64,000 bases of DNA from GMQP-bins7 sp963776565 (lineage in GTDB: Bacteria; Actinomycetota; Thermoleophilia; Gaiellales; Gaiellaceae): assembly GCA_963776565.1 (NCBI GenBank), contig CAVZNF010000015.1, positions 310,001-374,000 of the forward strand. Reading direction: 5' to 3'. Below the pieces are notes generated by a model that did not search any database, had not been told where the DNA came from, and saw only the letters and a list, made by a program, of their open reading frames with translations. Below are positions 34,000 through 42,977 of this stretch, one piece after another; the first letter of the stretch is position 1, and each line of letters opens with the position of its first letter. Both the position numbers and the translations under genes were made by a program.

Positions 34000-35119
34000 G
34001 TGAAGCAACGCAGGTGGTATCTGGTGGGGTTGCTGGGGGCCGCGGTCGTCGCGGTCGGCTGCGCTGACAGCAACCGGTCTGGCGGTAGCGGGCTCCTCGA
34101 GCCCGAAGCTCACGAAGGTGACGATTCAGCTGAAGTGGGTCACGCAGTCGCAGTTCGCCGGCTACTACGCGGCGAAGGCGAAGGGCTACTACAAGGCTGC
34201 AGGCCTCGACGTGAATCTCAAGGTCGGCGGGCCGACGATCGTGAACGAGCAGACGGTGCTGTCCAAGCAGGCCGAGTTCGGGGTCAACTGGTTCCCCAGC
34301 CTGCTCGCCAACCGCGACCAGGGCAACGACCTCGTGAACATCGCGCAGGTCTATACGCGGTCGGGCACGACCGAGGTGACCTGGAAGAAGGACGGGATCA
34401 AGAACTTCAAGCAGATGCGGGGCAAGAAGTTCGGCGTCTGGATCTTCGGGAACGAGTTCGAGCAGCGCGCGGGGCTCGTCAAGAACGGGATGGACCCGGA
34501 CAAGGACGTGACCCTCGTGCAGCAGCAGTTCGACATGGTCGCGTTCCTGAAGCACGAGCTCGACGCTGCTTCGGCCATGACCTACAACGAGCTCGCCCAG
34601 GTGCTCGAGACGAAGAACCCGGACACGGGCAAGCTCTACACGATGAAGGACCTGAACGTCTTCAAGTACTCGGATCTCGGGACCGGGATGCTCCAGGACG
34701 GGATCTTCGTGCGCGGCGACTGGATCAAGAGCAAGGCCAACCAGGCCATCGCCGTGAAGTTCCTGGAAGCGACGTTCAAGGGCTGGGCCTACTGTCGCGA
34801 TCACTATCAGGAGTGCACCAACATCGTCGTGTCCCAGGGCACTGCGCTTCCGAAGGGGCACCAGAAGTGGCAGATGAACGAGGTCAACGCGCTGATCTGG
34901 CCGAACAAGCTCGGCATCGGCGTCATGAACCCCGTCGACTACGCGAAGACCGCGAAGATCTCGTATGACTTCAAGGTCATCAAGAAGCCGGCGACGAAGG
35001 CGTCCTATCGCACGGACCTCGCGAAGAAGGCGGTCGCGAACCTGAAGAAGCAGGGGATCGACGTCTACGGCAAGAGCTTCAAGAAGAAGGTCGTCATCCT
35101 CAAGGAAGGCGGCAAGTAG
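34000..35119 (+). CDS. NMT1/THI5-like substrate-binding lipoprotein, reading frame broken once
   Basis: Solute-binding protein for the preceding ABC importer. The N-terminus (GTG 34000, after GGAGGG) is a lipoprotein signal: basic MKQRRWY, hydrophobic LVGLLGAAVV, lipobox AVGC. The mature domain starts KVTIQLKWVTQSQFAGYYAAKAKGYY and has the NMT1/THI5 features. Signal and mature part are one base out of register; dropping one G in the GGG at 34090-34092 joins them as GSGSSSPKLTKVTIQ. The length is about 372 residues. NMT1-like proteins bind pyrimidine or related compounds, which fits the neighbouring dihydropyrimidinase. The ligand is inferred. Confidence 0.88.
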
Positions 35120-35145
35120 CCACCACGTAGTGATGAGGCGTGAGC

Positions 35146-35171
35146 CCCGGGTCGACTACGGCCGACCCGGG
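35146..35171 (+). terminator. Hairpin between binding protein and dihydropyrimidinase
   Basis: CCCGGGTCG (35146-35154) and CGACCCGGG (35163-35171) are a perfect stem with an 8-nt loop. It lies 27 nt after the binding-protein stop, where partial termination or mRNA stabilisation is common in transporter operons. There is no T-run. Confidence 0.5.
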
Positions 35172-35200
35172 AGCTCTCCCTCAGATGGAGGTGAGATCAC

Positions 35201-36607
35201 GTGTCGACACTGATCAAGGGCGGGCGGATCATCACGGCCGCCGACGACTACCTCGGCGACGTCTACGTCGAGGGTGAGCGCATCGCGATGCTGGGCGAGT
35301 CGCTCGACGTCGACGCGGACAGGGTCATCGACGCCTCGGGCAAGTACGTCCTGCCGGGGTGCGTCGACCCGCACACGCACCTCGACATGCCGTTCGGCGG
35401 GACGACGACCATCGACGACGTCACCTCGGGGCAGACCGCTGCGGCATTCGGCGGCACGACGTGTCACGTCGATTTCTGCATCCAGAGCCCGGGAAGCTCG
35501 TTCGCCGATGCGCTCGACACGTGGCACGGCAAGCGCGAGGGGAAGCAGATCATCGACATGGGCTTCCACATCGCCGTCACCGATCTGCGCGAGGGAGGAT
35601 CGCTCGAGGAGCTCGCGCGTCTCCCCGAGCAGGGCATCACGTCGTACAAGCTCTTCATGGCCTACAAGGGCGCGCTCATGGTCGACGACGAGACGCTCTT
35701 CCGCACGATGGAGGTCGCAGCGGACACCGGCGCGCTCGTGATGGTGCATGCCGAGAACGGCGACGCGATCGACGTGCTCGTCAAGCAGGCGCTCGCGGCC
35801 GGCAACACGGCGCCGCACTACCACGCGCTCACGCGTCCGCCGGAGCTCGAGGGCGAGGCGACGAACCGCGCGATCCAGCTCGCACGCATTGCCGGCGCGC
35901 CCCTCTATGTGGTGCACGTGTCGTGCAAGGAGGCGGTAGATCCGATCGCGCGTGCGCGCGAGCAGGGCTGGGACGTCTGGGGCGAGACGTGCACCCAGTA
36001 CTTCTTCATCGACTACACGTATCTCGAGCGGCCCGACTTCGAGGGCGCGAAGTACGTCTACACGCCGCCCCCGCGCGATCGCGAGAACCAGGAGATCCTC
36101 TGGCACGCGGTGCGCTCGGACATCCTCTCCGCGGTGTCGACCGACCACTGCGCGTTCCTCTGGGACGGGCAGAAGTCACTCGGCCGCGACGACTTCTCGA
36201 AGATCCCGAACGGCGGGCCGGGTCTGGAGAACCGGCTGCACATGATCCACGAGTTCGGTGTCCGCGCCGGGCGGATCTCGCTGAACCGCATGGTGGAGCT
36301 GCTCGCGACGAACCCGGCGAAGCTGTTCGGTCTCTATCCGCGAAAGGGCACGATTGCGCCGGGATCGGACGCGGACATCGTCGTCTTCGATCCTGACCGC
36401 CGCCACCTGATCACCGCGGCGACGCAGCACTCGAAGGTCGATTACAACCTCTACGAGGGAACCGAGGTGACGGGATCGCCGGAGCTCGTGATGCTCCGCG
36501 GGAATGTCCTCGTCGATTCGGGCGAGTTGCTCGCGGAGCCCGGCGTGGGCGAGTTCGTCGAGCGGGCCGCATTCGGGCAGGAGCTCCTGCCTGCCGCCGC
36601 TCGCTGA
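35201..36607 (+). CDS. hydA: Dihydropyrimidinase / D-hydantoinase
   Basis: 468-residue cyclic amidohydrolase that opens dihydrouracil, dihydrothymine or hydantoins. The metal-binding DPHTHLDMPFGGT, the carbamylated Lys in SYKLFMAYKGALMVDDE, His in MVHAENGDAID and VVHVSCKEAV, and Asp in STDHCAFLWDGQK are all present. It starts at GTG 35201 with a strong GGAGGTGA upstream. It stands between the ABC importer and an aminotransferase, which supports a pyrimidine or hydantoin catabolic cluster. No dihydropyrimidine dehydrogenase gene is in the window. Confidence 0.95.
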   Translation: MSTLIKGGRIITAADDYLGDVYVEGERIAMLGESLDVDADRVIDASGKYVLPGCVDPHTHLDMPFGGTTTIDDVTSGQTAAAFGGTTCHVDFCIQSPGSSFADALDTWHGKREGKQIIDMGFHIAVTDLREGGSLEELARLPEQGITSYKLFMAYKGALMVDDETLFRTMEVAADTGALVMVHAENGDAIDVLVKQALAAGNTAPHYHALTRPPELEGEATNRAIQLARIAGAPLYVVHVSCKEAVDPIARAREQGWDVWGETCTQYFFIDYTYLERPDFEGAKYVYTPPPRDRENQEILWHAVRSDILSAVSTDHCAFLWDGQKSLGRDDFSKIPNGGPGLENRLHMIHEFGVRAGRISLNRMVELLATNPAKLFGLYPRKGTIAPGSDADIVVFDPDRRHLITAATQHSKVDYNLYEGTEVTGSPELVMLRGNVLVDSGELLAEPGVGEFVERAAFGQELLPAAAR

Positions 36608-36626
36608 CGACCAGCTGCGCGGAGGT

Positions 36627-36656
36627 GCGCCGGACACATTCCCCCTTGTCCGGCGC
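36627..36656. repeat. Perfect 10-bp inverted repeat after hydA
   Basis: GCGCCGGACA (36627-36636) and TGTCCGGCGC (36647-36656) with a 10-nt C-rich spacer. It lies 20 nt after the hydA stop and about 20 nt before the aminotransferase -10 element, so it may be a terminator or an operator. Confidence 0.6.
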
Positions 36657-36676
36657 CCTTCGCGCACTTACGGCGT

Positions 36677-36682
36677 TACGAT
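36677..36682 (+). promoter_or_regulatory. -10 element TACGAT for the aminotransferase
   Basis: TACGAT, then 6 nt, then ATG 36689, with no Shine-Dalgarno. Leaderless type, so the aminotransferase can be expressed apart from hydA. Confidence 0.6.
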
Positions 36683-36688
36683 CTGCGC

Positions 36689-38041
36689 ATGACCGCGGTC
36701 GAGGCGAACCCGAATCTCGGAGCGCAGATCGTCGAGGACGCGAAGGAGTACGTCCTCTATTCGTGGTCGGTGCAGGACGCGATCAACCCGATCGCCGTCG
36801 CCGGCGCCGAGGGTCGCTACTTCTGGGACTACGAAGGAACGCGTTACCTCGACTTCGCGTCGCAGCTCGTCAACGTCAACATCGGGCACCAGCACCCGAA
36901 GATCGTCGCGGCGATCAAGGAGCAGGCCGACAAGCTGTGCACGATCGGGCCGCCGATGGCGTCGGAGTCGCGTTCCCGCCTCGGACGGCTGCTCGAGGAG
37001 GTCACGCCGGGCGACCTCTGCATGTCGTTCTTCACGAACTCGGGGGCGGAGGCGAACGAGAACGCGATCAAGCTCGCGCGGCTCTCGACCGGCCGCCACA
37101 AGATCGTCGCTCGCTATCGCTCGTACCACGGCGCGACCCACGGCTCCGTCGTGCTGACCGGCGACCCACGGCGCTGGCCGAACGAACCGGGCATGGGCGG
37201 CGTAGTCCGGATGCTCGACCCGTACACGTATCGCTGTCCCGCAGGTCATCCGGATCCGTGCCCGGTCTGCACGGGCGCGCCGCACCTGGAGGAGATCCTC
37301 GAGTACGAGGGCGCGCACACCGTCGCCGCCGTGATCCTCGAGACGGTGACCGGGACGAACGGGATCATCCCGCCGCCGCCCGGCTACCTGCAGGCGGTCC
37401 GCGAGGTCTGCGACCGACACGGGATCCTGCTCATCCTCGACGAGGTCATGGCCGGCTTCGGGCGAACGGGACGCTGGTTCGCCTGCGAGAACTGGGACGT
37501 CGTCCCAGACATCATCACCGTCGCGAAGGGCATCAACTCCGGCTACGTCCCGCTCGGCGCGATGATCATCCGCGAGCACTTGAAGGAGTGGGTGCGCGGG
37601 CGGTTCTTCCCCGGAGGGCTGACATATGCCGGGCATCCGCTCGCGTGCGCGTCCGCCGTCGCCTCGATCGAGGCGTTCCAGGAGGAAGGCATCGTCGAGA
37701 ACGCGGCTGACGTCGGTGCCTATCTCGGGGACGGCCTGCACTCGCTCGCCGCCCGGCACCCGTCGATCGGTGAGGTGCGGGGGCTCGGCTGCTTCTGGGG
37801 AATCGAGCTGGTCAAGAATCGCGAGACTCGTGAAATGCTCGTGCCGTTCAACGCCTCGGGTGAAGCTGCGGCGCCGGTCGCTCGGCTCGCGAAGGCGTCG
37901 TTGGAACGTGGGCTCTACCTCATGACGCACTGGAACGTCGTCATGGCCGTCCCGCCGCTGACGATCACGCGCGAGGAGGTCGACGAGGGGCTGGCCATCC
38001 TCGACGAGACACTCGCGATCACGGACGAGTACGTCGTCTAG
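36689..38041 (+). CDS. Class III omega-amino acid aminotransferase
   Basis: 450-residue PLP enzyme. The cofactor Lys lies in VAKGINSGYVPLGAMI, and LILDEVMAGFGRTGRWFACENW precedes it. SFFTNSGAEANENAIKLAR is the usual phosphate-binding region. It resembles beta-alanine:pyruvate and taurine:pyruvate aminotransferases. Beta-alanine is the product of uracil breakdown, so this enzyme may complete the pathway started by the dihydropyrimidinase and the M20 enzyme. Substrate is inferred from context. A GTG-start M20 gene follows after 3 nt. Confidence 0.92.
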   Translation: MTAVEANPNLGAQIVEDAKEYVLYSWSVQDAINPIAVAGAEGRYFWDYEGTRYLDFASQLVNVNIGHQHPKIVAAIKEQADKLCTIGPPMASESRSRLGRLLEEVTPGDLCMSFFTNSGAEANENAIKLARLSTGRHKIVARYRSYHGATHGSVVLTGDPRRWPNEPGMGGVVRMLDPYTYRCPAGHPDPCPVCTGAPHLEEILEYEGAHTVAAVILETVTGTNGIIPPPPGYLQAVREVCDRHGILLILDEVMAGFGRTGRWFACENWDVVPDIITVAKGINSGYVPLGAMIIREHLKEWVRGRFFPGGLTYAGHPLACASAVASIEAFQEEGIVENAADVGAYLGDGLHSLAARHPSIGEVRGLGCFWGIELVKNRETREMLVPFNASGEAAAPVARLAKASLERGLYLMTHWNVVMAVPPLTITREEVDEGLAILDETLAITDEYVV

Positions 38042-38044
38042 GCA

Positions 38045-39178
38045 GTGAGCGACGTCGCCGAGCTGGCTTCGCAGCTCGTCGCGATCGAGTCCATCAACCC
38101 CGAGCTCGGCGTCGGAGGGTCCGGCGAGATGGAGATCGCCCGCTTCGTCGCAGCGTGGTGCGAGCGAGCGGGGCTCGAGACGACGTTGTCCGAGCCGGCG
38201 CCCGGGCGGCCGAACGTCGTCGCCGTTGCTCGTGGGAAAGGCGGAGGACGCTCGCTGATCCTCAACGCGCACACGGACACCGTCGGAGTCGCCGGCATGA
38301 CCGACCCGTTCGTCCCGCGCCTCGAGGGAGGGCGGCTCTACGGCCGTGGCTCGTACGACATGAAGGGAAGCCTCGCGGCCTGCATGCTCGCGACGGCAGA
38401 GGCTGGCCGGCGCGGCTTGCGCGGTGACGTCATCCTCACGGCCGTCTCCGACGAGGAGTTCGCGAGCGTCGGAACCGAGGCGATCGCAGCCTCCATGCGT
38501 GCGGACGCCGCGATCGTCACCGAGCCGACGGAGATGGAGGTCGCGGTCGCCCACCGGGGCTTCGTCAACCTCGAGGTCGAGACGATCGGGCGCGCGGCGC
38601 ACGGCTCGCGCCCGCATCTGGGTATCGACGCGATCGCGAAGATGGGTCGCGTTCTCGTCGGCATCGAGGAGCTCGACCGCCGGCTCCGCGCGAATCCGAC
38701 ACATCCGTTCCTCGGGAGTGGAAGCATCCACGCCTCGCTCATCGAGGGCGGTCAGGAGTTCTCGAGCTATCCGGCTCGCTGTCTGCTGCAAGGCGAACGC
38801 CGCACGATTCCGGGCGAGACGGTCGCGCTCGCGGAGCAGGAGCTACAAGAGATCGTCGAGCGAGCAGGCGCGGGCGATCCGGACTTCTCTGCGGAGGTTC
38901 GCGCTTCCATCTCACGCGAGCCGTTCGAGGTGGCGGAACATGCTGAGATCGTTACGGCCGTGCGCCGGCATGCAGCGGCCGTCATCGGCGCCGAGCCGGG
39001 CACGGTCGGCGTGTCGTTCTGGGCCGACTCGGCGCTCCTCGCCGCCGCTGGGATCCCAACCGTGCTCTTCGGCCCACGCGGCGAGGGAGCGCACGCCGAG
39101 GTCGAGTGGGTCGACGTCGGCGACCTCGAGCGCTGCGTCGAGATCTACGTCGCCGTCGCGTCGGAGCTCTGCTCCTAG
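38045..39178 (+). CDS. M20 peptidase, ArgE/DapE family
   Basis: 377 residues. Metal motifs: LNAHTDTVGVAG, GRGSYDMKGSLAACM, AVSDEEFASVGTEA and the dimerisation segment AHRGFVNLEVETIGRAAHGSRP. It resembles acetylornithine deacetylase or succinyl-diaminopimelate desuccinylase, but those names are often wrong for stand-alone members. It follows the aminotransferase by 3 nt and probably shares its transcript, so it may deacylate an amino acid derived from the same pathway. Its stop codon overlaps the stop of the convergent hydrolase. Confidence 0.9.
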   Translation: MSDVAELASQLVAIESINPELGVGGSGEMEIARFVAAWCERAGLETTLSEPAPGRPNVVAVARGKGGGRSLILNAHTDTVGVAGMTDPFVPRLEGGRLYGRGSYDMKGSLAACMLATAEAGRRGLRGDVILTAVSDEEFASVGTEAIAASMRADAAIVTEPTEMEVAVAHRGFVNLEVETIGRAAHGSRPHLGIDAIAKMGRVLVGIEELDRRLRANPTHPFLGSGSIHASLIEGGQEFSSYPARCLLQGERRTIPGETVALAEQELQEIVERAGAGDPDFSAEVRASISREPFEVAEHAEIVTAVRRHAAAVIGAEPGTVGVSFWADSALLAAAGIPTVLFGPRGEGAHAEVEWVDVGDLERCVEIYVAVASELCS

Positions 39179-39942
39179 CGGTCGAGGAACGCGGCGATGG
39201 CCTCGGTCGTCTCGTCGAGGGCGTCCCAGAGAACGGTGTGTCCACCCGGGACGATGACGACCTCGAGCAGGTCGCCGAGAGCGGCCCGATGTGCGTCGAG
39301 CAGGTGGTCGTACGGGAGGTACGAGCGCTCGCCGAGCACAAGCAGCGTCGGGACACGGACGTCCTCGAAGTGCGGCGGCCGCGACGCCATCTCGCCGTAT
39401 GCGGCGACCACGGCCGACTGGCAGTAGCGGTAGCGCAGGCGGCCGTCGTCACCCACTTCGGCGTGCGATGCGAGGTCCTCGACAACGAGCTCACGCGGGG
39501 CCAAATGGAGCTGGCTCTCGTCGTAGCGCCGCTCGATCAGCTCGTCGAACGAGACGTACGACTTGTCGATCCGCGCGTTCTCGGCTGCAGCGAGCGCGAC
39601 GTGGCCGGGGATGACGATCACGGGGTCGAGGAGGACGAGCTTCGGAACCAGCTTCGGTGCGCGGGCGGCGAGCTCGAATGCGAGGCGTCCGCCGAAGGAG
39701 TGCCCGATCAGGATCGACGCTCGAGCACCGACCGTCTCGACGATGGCGTCGATGTGGGCGTCGATGTCCCAGGGCGGCTCCCATGGCGAGTGGCCGTGCC
39801 CGAGCAGGTCGACCGCGACGACGCGATGGTCGGGCAGCTCCGCGGCGAGTCGCGCGAAGTGGCGTCCGTGGTTGCGAACACCGTGGAGGCAGACGATCCG
39901 CGGAGCTCCCTCGTCACCCCACTCGTGGAGCGCGAGCCTCAC
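39175..39942 (-). CDS. Alpha/beta hydrolase
   Basis: 255 residues. The oxyanion region CLHGVRNHGRHFARLA, the nucleophile elbow LIGHSFGGRLAFELA with Ser, and the catalytic His in VPGGHTVLWDALDE are present. It belongs to the broad esterase/hydrolase group, and the substrate is unknown. Its start overlaps the peroxiredoxin stop by 4 nt, and peroxiredoxin overlaps rarA, so the three are likely cotranscribed. Confidence 0.9.
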   Translation of the reverse strand: MRLALHEWGDEGAPRIVCLHGVRNHGRHFARLAAELPDHRVVAVDLLGHGHSPWEPPWDIDAHIDAIVETVGARASILIGHSFGGRLAFELAARAPKLVPKLVLLDPVIVIPGHVALAAAENARIDKSYVSFDELIERRYDESQLHLAPRELVVEDLASHAEVGDDGRLRYRYCQSAVVAAYGEMASRPPHFEDVRVPTLLVLGERSYLPYDHLLDAHRAALGDLLEVVIVPGGHTVLWDALDETTEAIAAFLDR

Positions 39943-40406
39943 TCGGACGCGGTGAGGGCTTCCAGCGAGTCCGGCACCATCTCCGTCCGGCGCTCGTCAC
40001 GCTCCATCACCAGCGACCAGATCACGATGCCGTCGCGATCGATGAGGAACGTGCCGCGGTGCGGGGCGCCGTTCGCCTCGTTGAAGACGTCGTACGCCTT
40101 CGCTGCCGCGCCGTGCGGCCAGAAGTCGGACGCGAACGTGTACTCGGCGCCGAGCTCCTTCTTCCAGGCCTGGCGCGCGGCCGACGGATCGCACGAGACG
40201 AAGACGATCTCCGTGCCCGCGTCCCGGAACGACTGGAGGTTCTCCTGGAGGTCGCGCGCCTCGTCCTCGCACACGGGGGTGAATGCGAAGGGGTGGAACA
40301 CGAGGAGGACGTTCGAGCGGCCGCGGAAGTCCGAGAGCCGCACTCGTTCCGCGTGGGTTATCGCCAGGTCGAACTCGGGCGCCCCGTCACCTGTCTTCAC
40401 CGCCAT
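39939..40406 (-). CDS. Peroxiredoxin (AhpC/TSA family, AhpE-like)
   Basis: 155 residues. The peroxidatic Cys lies in HPFAFTPVCEDEARDLQ; a second Cys is in IVFVSCDPSAARQAWKKEL. The thioredoxin-fold pattern FASDFWPHG and GTFLIDRDGIVIW follows. It reduces peroxides with thiol donors. Length and sequence resemble one-cysteine AhpE-type peroxiredoxins of actinobacteria. ATG 40406 starts inside the end of rarA (20-nt overlap), and a longer N-terminus would not match the family. Confidence 0.93.
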   Translation of the reverse strand: MAVKTGDGAPEFDLAITHAERVRLSDFRGRSNVLLVFHPFAFTPVCEDEARDLQENLQSFRDAGTEIVFVSCDPSAARQAWKKELGAEYTFASDFWPHGAAAKAYDVFNEANGAPHRGTFLIDRDGIVIWSLVMERDERRTEMVPDSLEALTASE

Positions 40407-41664
40407 CCGCCTGCTCCTCTCCCGATCCGGACGGCCGATAGTACCGCCGTCCACGAAGCTCCTCCGGGAGGTACGAGACCTCGAAGCCGGCTGGGTCGTC
40501 GTGCGGGTAGGCGTAGCCCTCGCCATGCCCGCGGGCTTTGGCCGCTGCCTTGTGGCCGGTCGAACGGAGCATCGCCGGCGGCCGGGCGTTCCCGTGCTCG
40601 CGGACGTCCTGGCGTGCCTCCCAGATCGCGACCGCCGAGGCGTTCGACTTGGGAGCGCGGGCGAGGTAGATCGCCGCCTGCGAGAGGTTCAGCTGCGCTT
40701 CCGGGAGACCGACGTGCTCCAACGCCTGTGCCGCCGCGACCGCGACGACGAGGGCGTTCGGATCGGCGTTGCCGACATCCTCGGACGCGAGGATGACCAT
40801 GCGCCGCGCGATGAAGCGCGGATCCTCGCCTGCTTCGAGCATCGCGGCCAGGTAGTAGACCGTCGCGTCCGCGTCGCCGCCGCGCATCGACTTGATGAAC
40901 GCGGAGGCGAAGTCGTAGTGCTGGTCTCCTTTGCGGTCGTAGAGGAGCGGGCGCTTGCGCGACGCGTCGAGGACGTGCTCCTCCGTCAGCGCGACACCCT
41001 CCGCGGTAGCGGTCGCGACGGCGAGCTCGAGGATCTGGAGGGCGGCACGCGCATCGCCACCCGCGCGCGTCGCGAGGAGTTCGAGGACGTCCGACGACGC
41101 CTCCGCGTCGAGCGCTGCCGCCCCGCGTCCGAGGATCACGATGAGCTCCTCCTCCGACAGCGCGGTCAGCTCGATCACCGTGCAGCGCGAGAGCAGCGCC
41201 GAGTTCACTTCGAAGTACGGGTTCTCGGTGGTCGCCCCGATGAGCGTGACGAGCCCGTCCTCGACGGCGTGGAGGACGGAGTCCTGCTGCGCCTTGTTGA
41301 AGCGGTGGATCTCGTCGATGAAGAGGATCGTCCTGAGCTCGTTGCCGCCTAGGCGGTCGCGCGCTCGCGCGATCACGGCCCGGACGTCGTCGACGCGCGC
41401 AGACACGGCAGAGATCTCCTCGAAGGCGGCACCGGTCCGCTCGGCGACGATGCGGGCGATCGTCGTCTTTCCGGTGCCCGGCGGCCCGAAGAGGATCATC
41501 GACGGAGGGCGGTCGTCCTCGATGGCGCGTCGTAACGCCGAGCCGGGCCCGAGCACATGCTGCTGACCCACAAGGTCGTCGAGTGTCGAAGGCCGCAGGC
41601 GCACCGCGAGCGGGGCGTTCTCGGCCTGGCGCTCGCGCGCCGCTTCGGAAAAGAGGTCGGCCAC
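40387..41664 (-). CDS. rarA: Replication-associated recombination ATPase RarA (MgsA)
   Basis: 425-residue AAA+ protein acting at stalled replication forks. Opening LAVRLRPSTLDDLVGQQHVLG, Walker A GPPGTGKT near residues 60-67, Walker B TILFIDEIHRFNKAQQD and the sensor region IGATTENPYFEVNSALLSR are diagnostic. The C-terminal part has RRMVILASEDVGNADPNAL and the conserved YLPEELRGRRYYRP end. GTG 41664 has CATACT 6 nt upstream, overlapping the element of the divergent M20 gene. Confidence 0.96.
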   Translation of the reverse strand: MADLFSEAARERQAENAPLAVRLRPSTLDDLVGQQHVLGPGSALRRAIEDDRPPSMILFGPPGTGKTTIARIVAERTGAAFEEISAVSARVDDVRAVIARARDRLGGNELRTILFIDEIHRFNKAQQDSVLHAVEDGLVTLIGATTENPYFEVNSALLSRCTVIELTALSEEELIVILGRGAAALDAEASSDVLELLATRAGGDARAALQILELAVATATAEGVALTEEHVLDASRKRPLLYDRKGDQHYDFASAFIKSMRGGDADATVYYLAAMLEAGEDPRFIARRMVILASEDVGNADPNALVVAVAAAQALEHVGLPEAQLNLSQAAIYLARAPKSNASAVAIWEARQDVREHGNARPPAMLRSTGHKAAAKARGHGEGYAYPHDDPAGFEVSYLPEELRGRRYYRPSGSGEEQADGGEDR

Positions 41665-41670
41665 GCGCGA

Positions 41671-41678
41671 AGTATGCT
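41671..41678. promoter_or_regulatory. Overlapping divergent -10 elements (rarA and M20 gene)
   Basis: CATACT (complement of 41671-41676) lies 6 nt before rarA GTG 41664. TATGCT (41673-41678) lies 9 nt before ATG 41688. They share four bases, so the two promoters compete for the same DNA. Confidence 0.5.
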
Positions 41679-41687
41679 CCCGGCCGG

Positions 41688-42977
41688 ATGACGCTCCGAG
41701 ACGAGGTGACCGCGCTCCTGCAGGCGCTCATTCGACTCGACACCGTCAACCCTCCCGGGAACGAGACGCAGGCGGCGGAGCTTCTCCGCGACTACCTCGC
41801 GCAGAACAGCGTCGAATGTGAGCTCTACGCACGCGAGCCGCACCGTGCCAACCTCGTCGCGCGGATTCGAGGCGGCGACGGGCCTTCTCTGGCCTTCCTC
41901 TCGCACACGGACACCGTCCTCGCGGACCCGGCCGAGTGGGATCGCGACCCGTGGTCGGGCGATCTCGTCGACGGTGAGATCTGGGGGCGCGGCGCGATCG
42001 ACATGAAGGACCAGGTCGCGGCGAGTGCCGTTGCGTTCGCGTCTCTCGCACGGGAGGGATTCGTGCCGTCCGGCGATCTCATCCTTCTCGTCGTCGCGGA
42101 CGAGGAGGTCGGTGCGGACTACGGGCTCAGCTGGCTCGTCGAGGCTCACCCGGACGCTGCGCGCTGTGACTACGCAATCAACGAAGGAGGCGGCGAGCGG
42201 CTCGTGCTCGGCGGCACGCCGGTCTATCTGTGCGCGACCGCCGAGAAGATGTCGGCGCCATTCAAGGTGCGCGTTCACGGGCGGAGCGGCCATGCGTCGA
42301 TGCCGGGCATCGGTGACAACGCGCTCGTGAAGGCGGCCCGCTATCTGGAGGCGCTCGGAGCGTACGAGCCGCCGCTCGAGCTGATTCCGGAGGCGAAGGG
42401 CTTTCTCGAGGCGACTCTCGGTGCCGCTCCCCCGCTGGACGAGGCGGTCGCGCGAGCGCGCGAGGTCGATCAGACGCTCGCGGACATCGTCGAGCCGCTG
42501 CTTTCCTTCACGCTGTCGCCGACGATGATCGATGCCTCGCACCAGCGCAACGTCATTCCGGCGCTGTGTGAGATCACGGTCGACTGCCGTCTCCTCCCGG
42601 AGACGACGCCCGCCGACGTCGAGCCCTTGATTCGCGCGGCGCTCGGCAACGGCAGCTACGAGCTGGAGTTCCTCGAGGCCGTCGGAGGCACGCGCTCCCC
42701 GCTCGCAACGCCACTCTGGGACGCCCTCGAGCGGTTCACGACCGAGATCGAGCCTGGGGCGCGGATGGCACCCGTCGCCTGCCCCGGCTTCACCGACAGC
42801 CACTTCCTGCGCCAGGCGTTCGGTACGACGGCGTACGGCTACTTCCCGATGAAGGCGATGGATACGGATCTCGCCGCGACGCTCATCCATTCGGCCAACG
42901 AGCGGATTCCCGTGGACGACCTCGAGCTCGGCGTCGACATGCTGCGCTCTGCCGCGCAGTCGCTCCTCGCCGCATGA
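41688..42977 (+). CDS. M20 family peptidase/dipeptidase
   Basis: 429 residues. Metal motifs: LAFLSHTDTVLADP, GRGAIDMKDQVAASA, LVVADEEVGADYGLSW, and a dimerisation domain with GRSGHASMPGIGDNA. It is a third M20 enzyme in this window, distinct in sequence from those at 30169 and 38045. ATG 41688 gives the normal family start; longer frames overlap the rarA start. The stop overlaps the zwf ATG (ATGA), so it is translated together with glucose-6-phosphate dehydrogenase although no metabolic link is obvious. Confidence 0.88.
   Translation: MTLRDEVTALLQALIRLDTVNPPGNETQAAELLRDYLAQNSVECELYAREPHRANLVARIRGGDGPSLAFLSHTDTVLADPAEWDRDPWSGDLVDGEIWGRGAIDMKDQVAASAVAFASLAREGFVPSGDLILLVVADEEVGADYGLSWLVEAHPDAARCDYAINEGGGERLVLGGTPVYLCATAEKMSAPFKVRVHGRSGHASMPGIGDNALVKAARYLEALGAYEPPLELIPEAKGFLEATLGAAPPLDEAVARAREVDQTLADIVEPLLSFTLSPTMIDASHQRNVIPALCEITVDCRLLPETTPADVEPLIRAALGNGSYELEFLEAVGGTRSPLATPLWDALERFTTEIEPGARMAPVACPGFTDSHFLRQAFGTTAYGYFPMKAMDTDLAATLIHSANERIPVDDLELGVDMLRSAAQSLLAA

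Noticed and set aside
33995..35200. CACGTG hexamers near 33998 and 35195 as further parS sites
   Set aside because: Only the central six bases match; the flanking TTT/AAA of the core is absent.
39106..41352. A 748-codon open frame on the plus strand opposite the hydrolase, peroxiredoxin and rarA genes
   Set aside because: Its translation is Arg/Val/Asp-rich with no family pattern, and the opposite strand encodes three well-recognised proteins over the same DNA. High GC content makes such antisense frames common.
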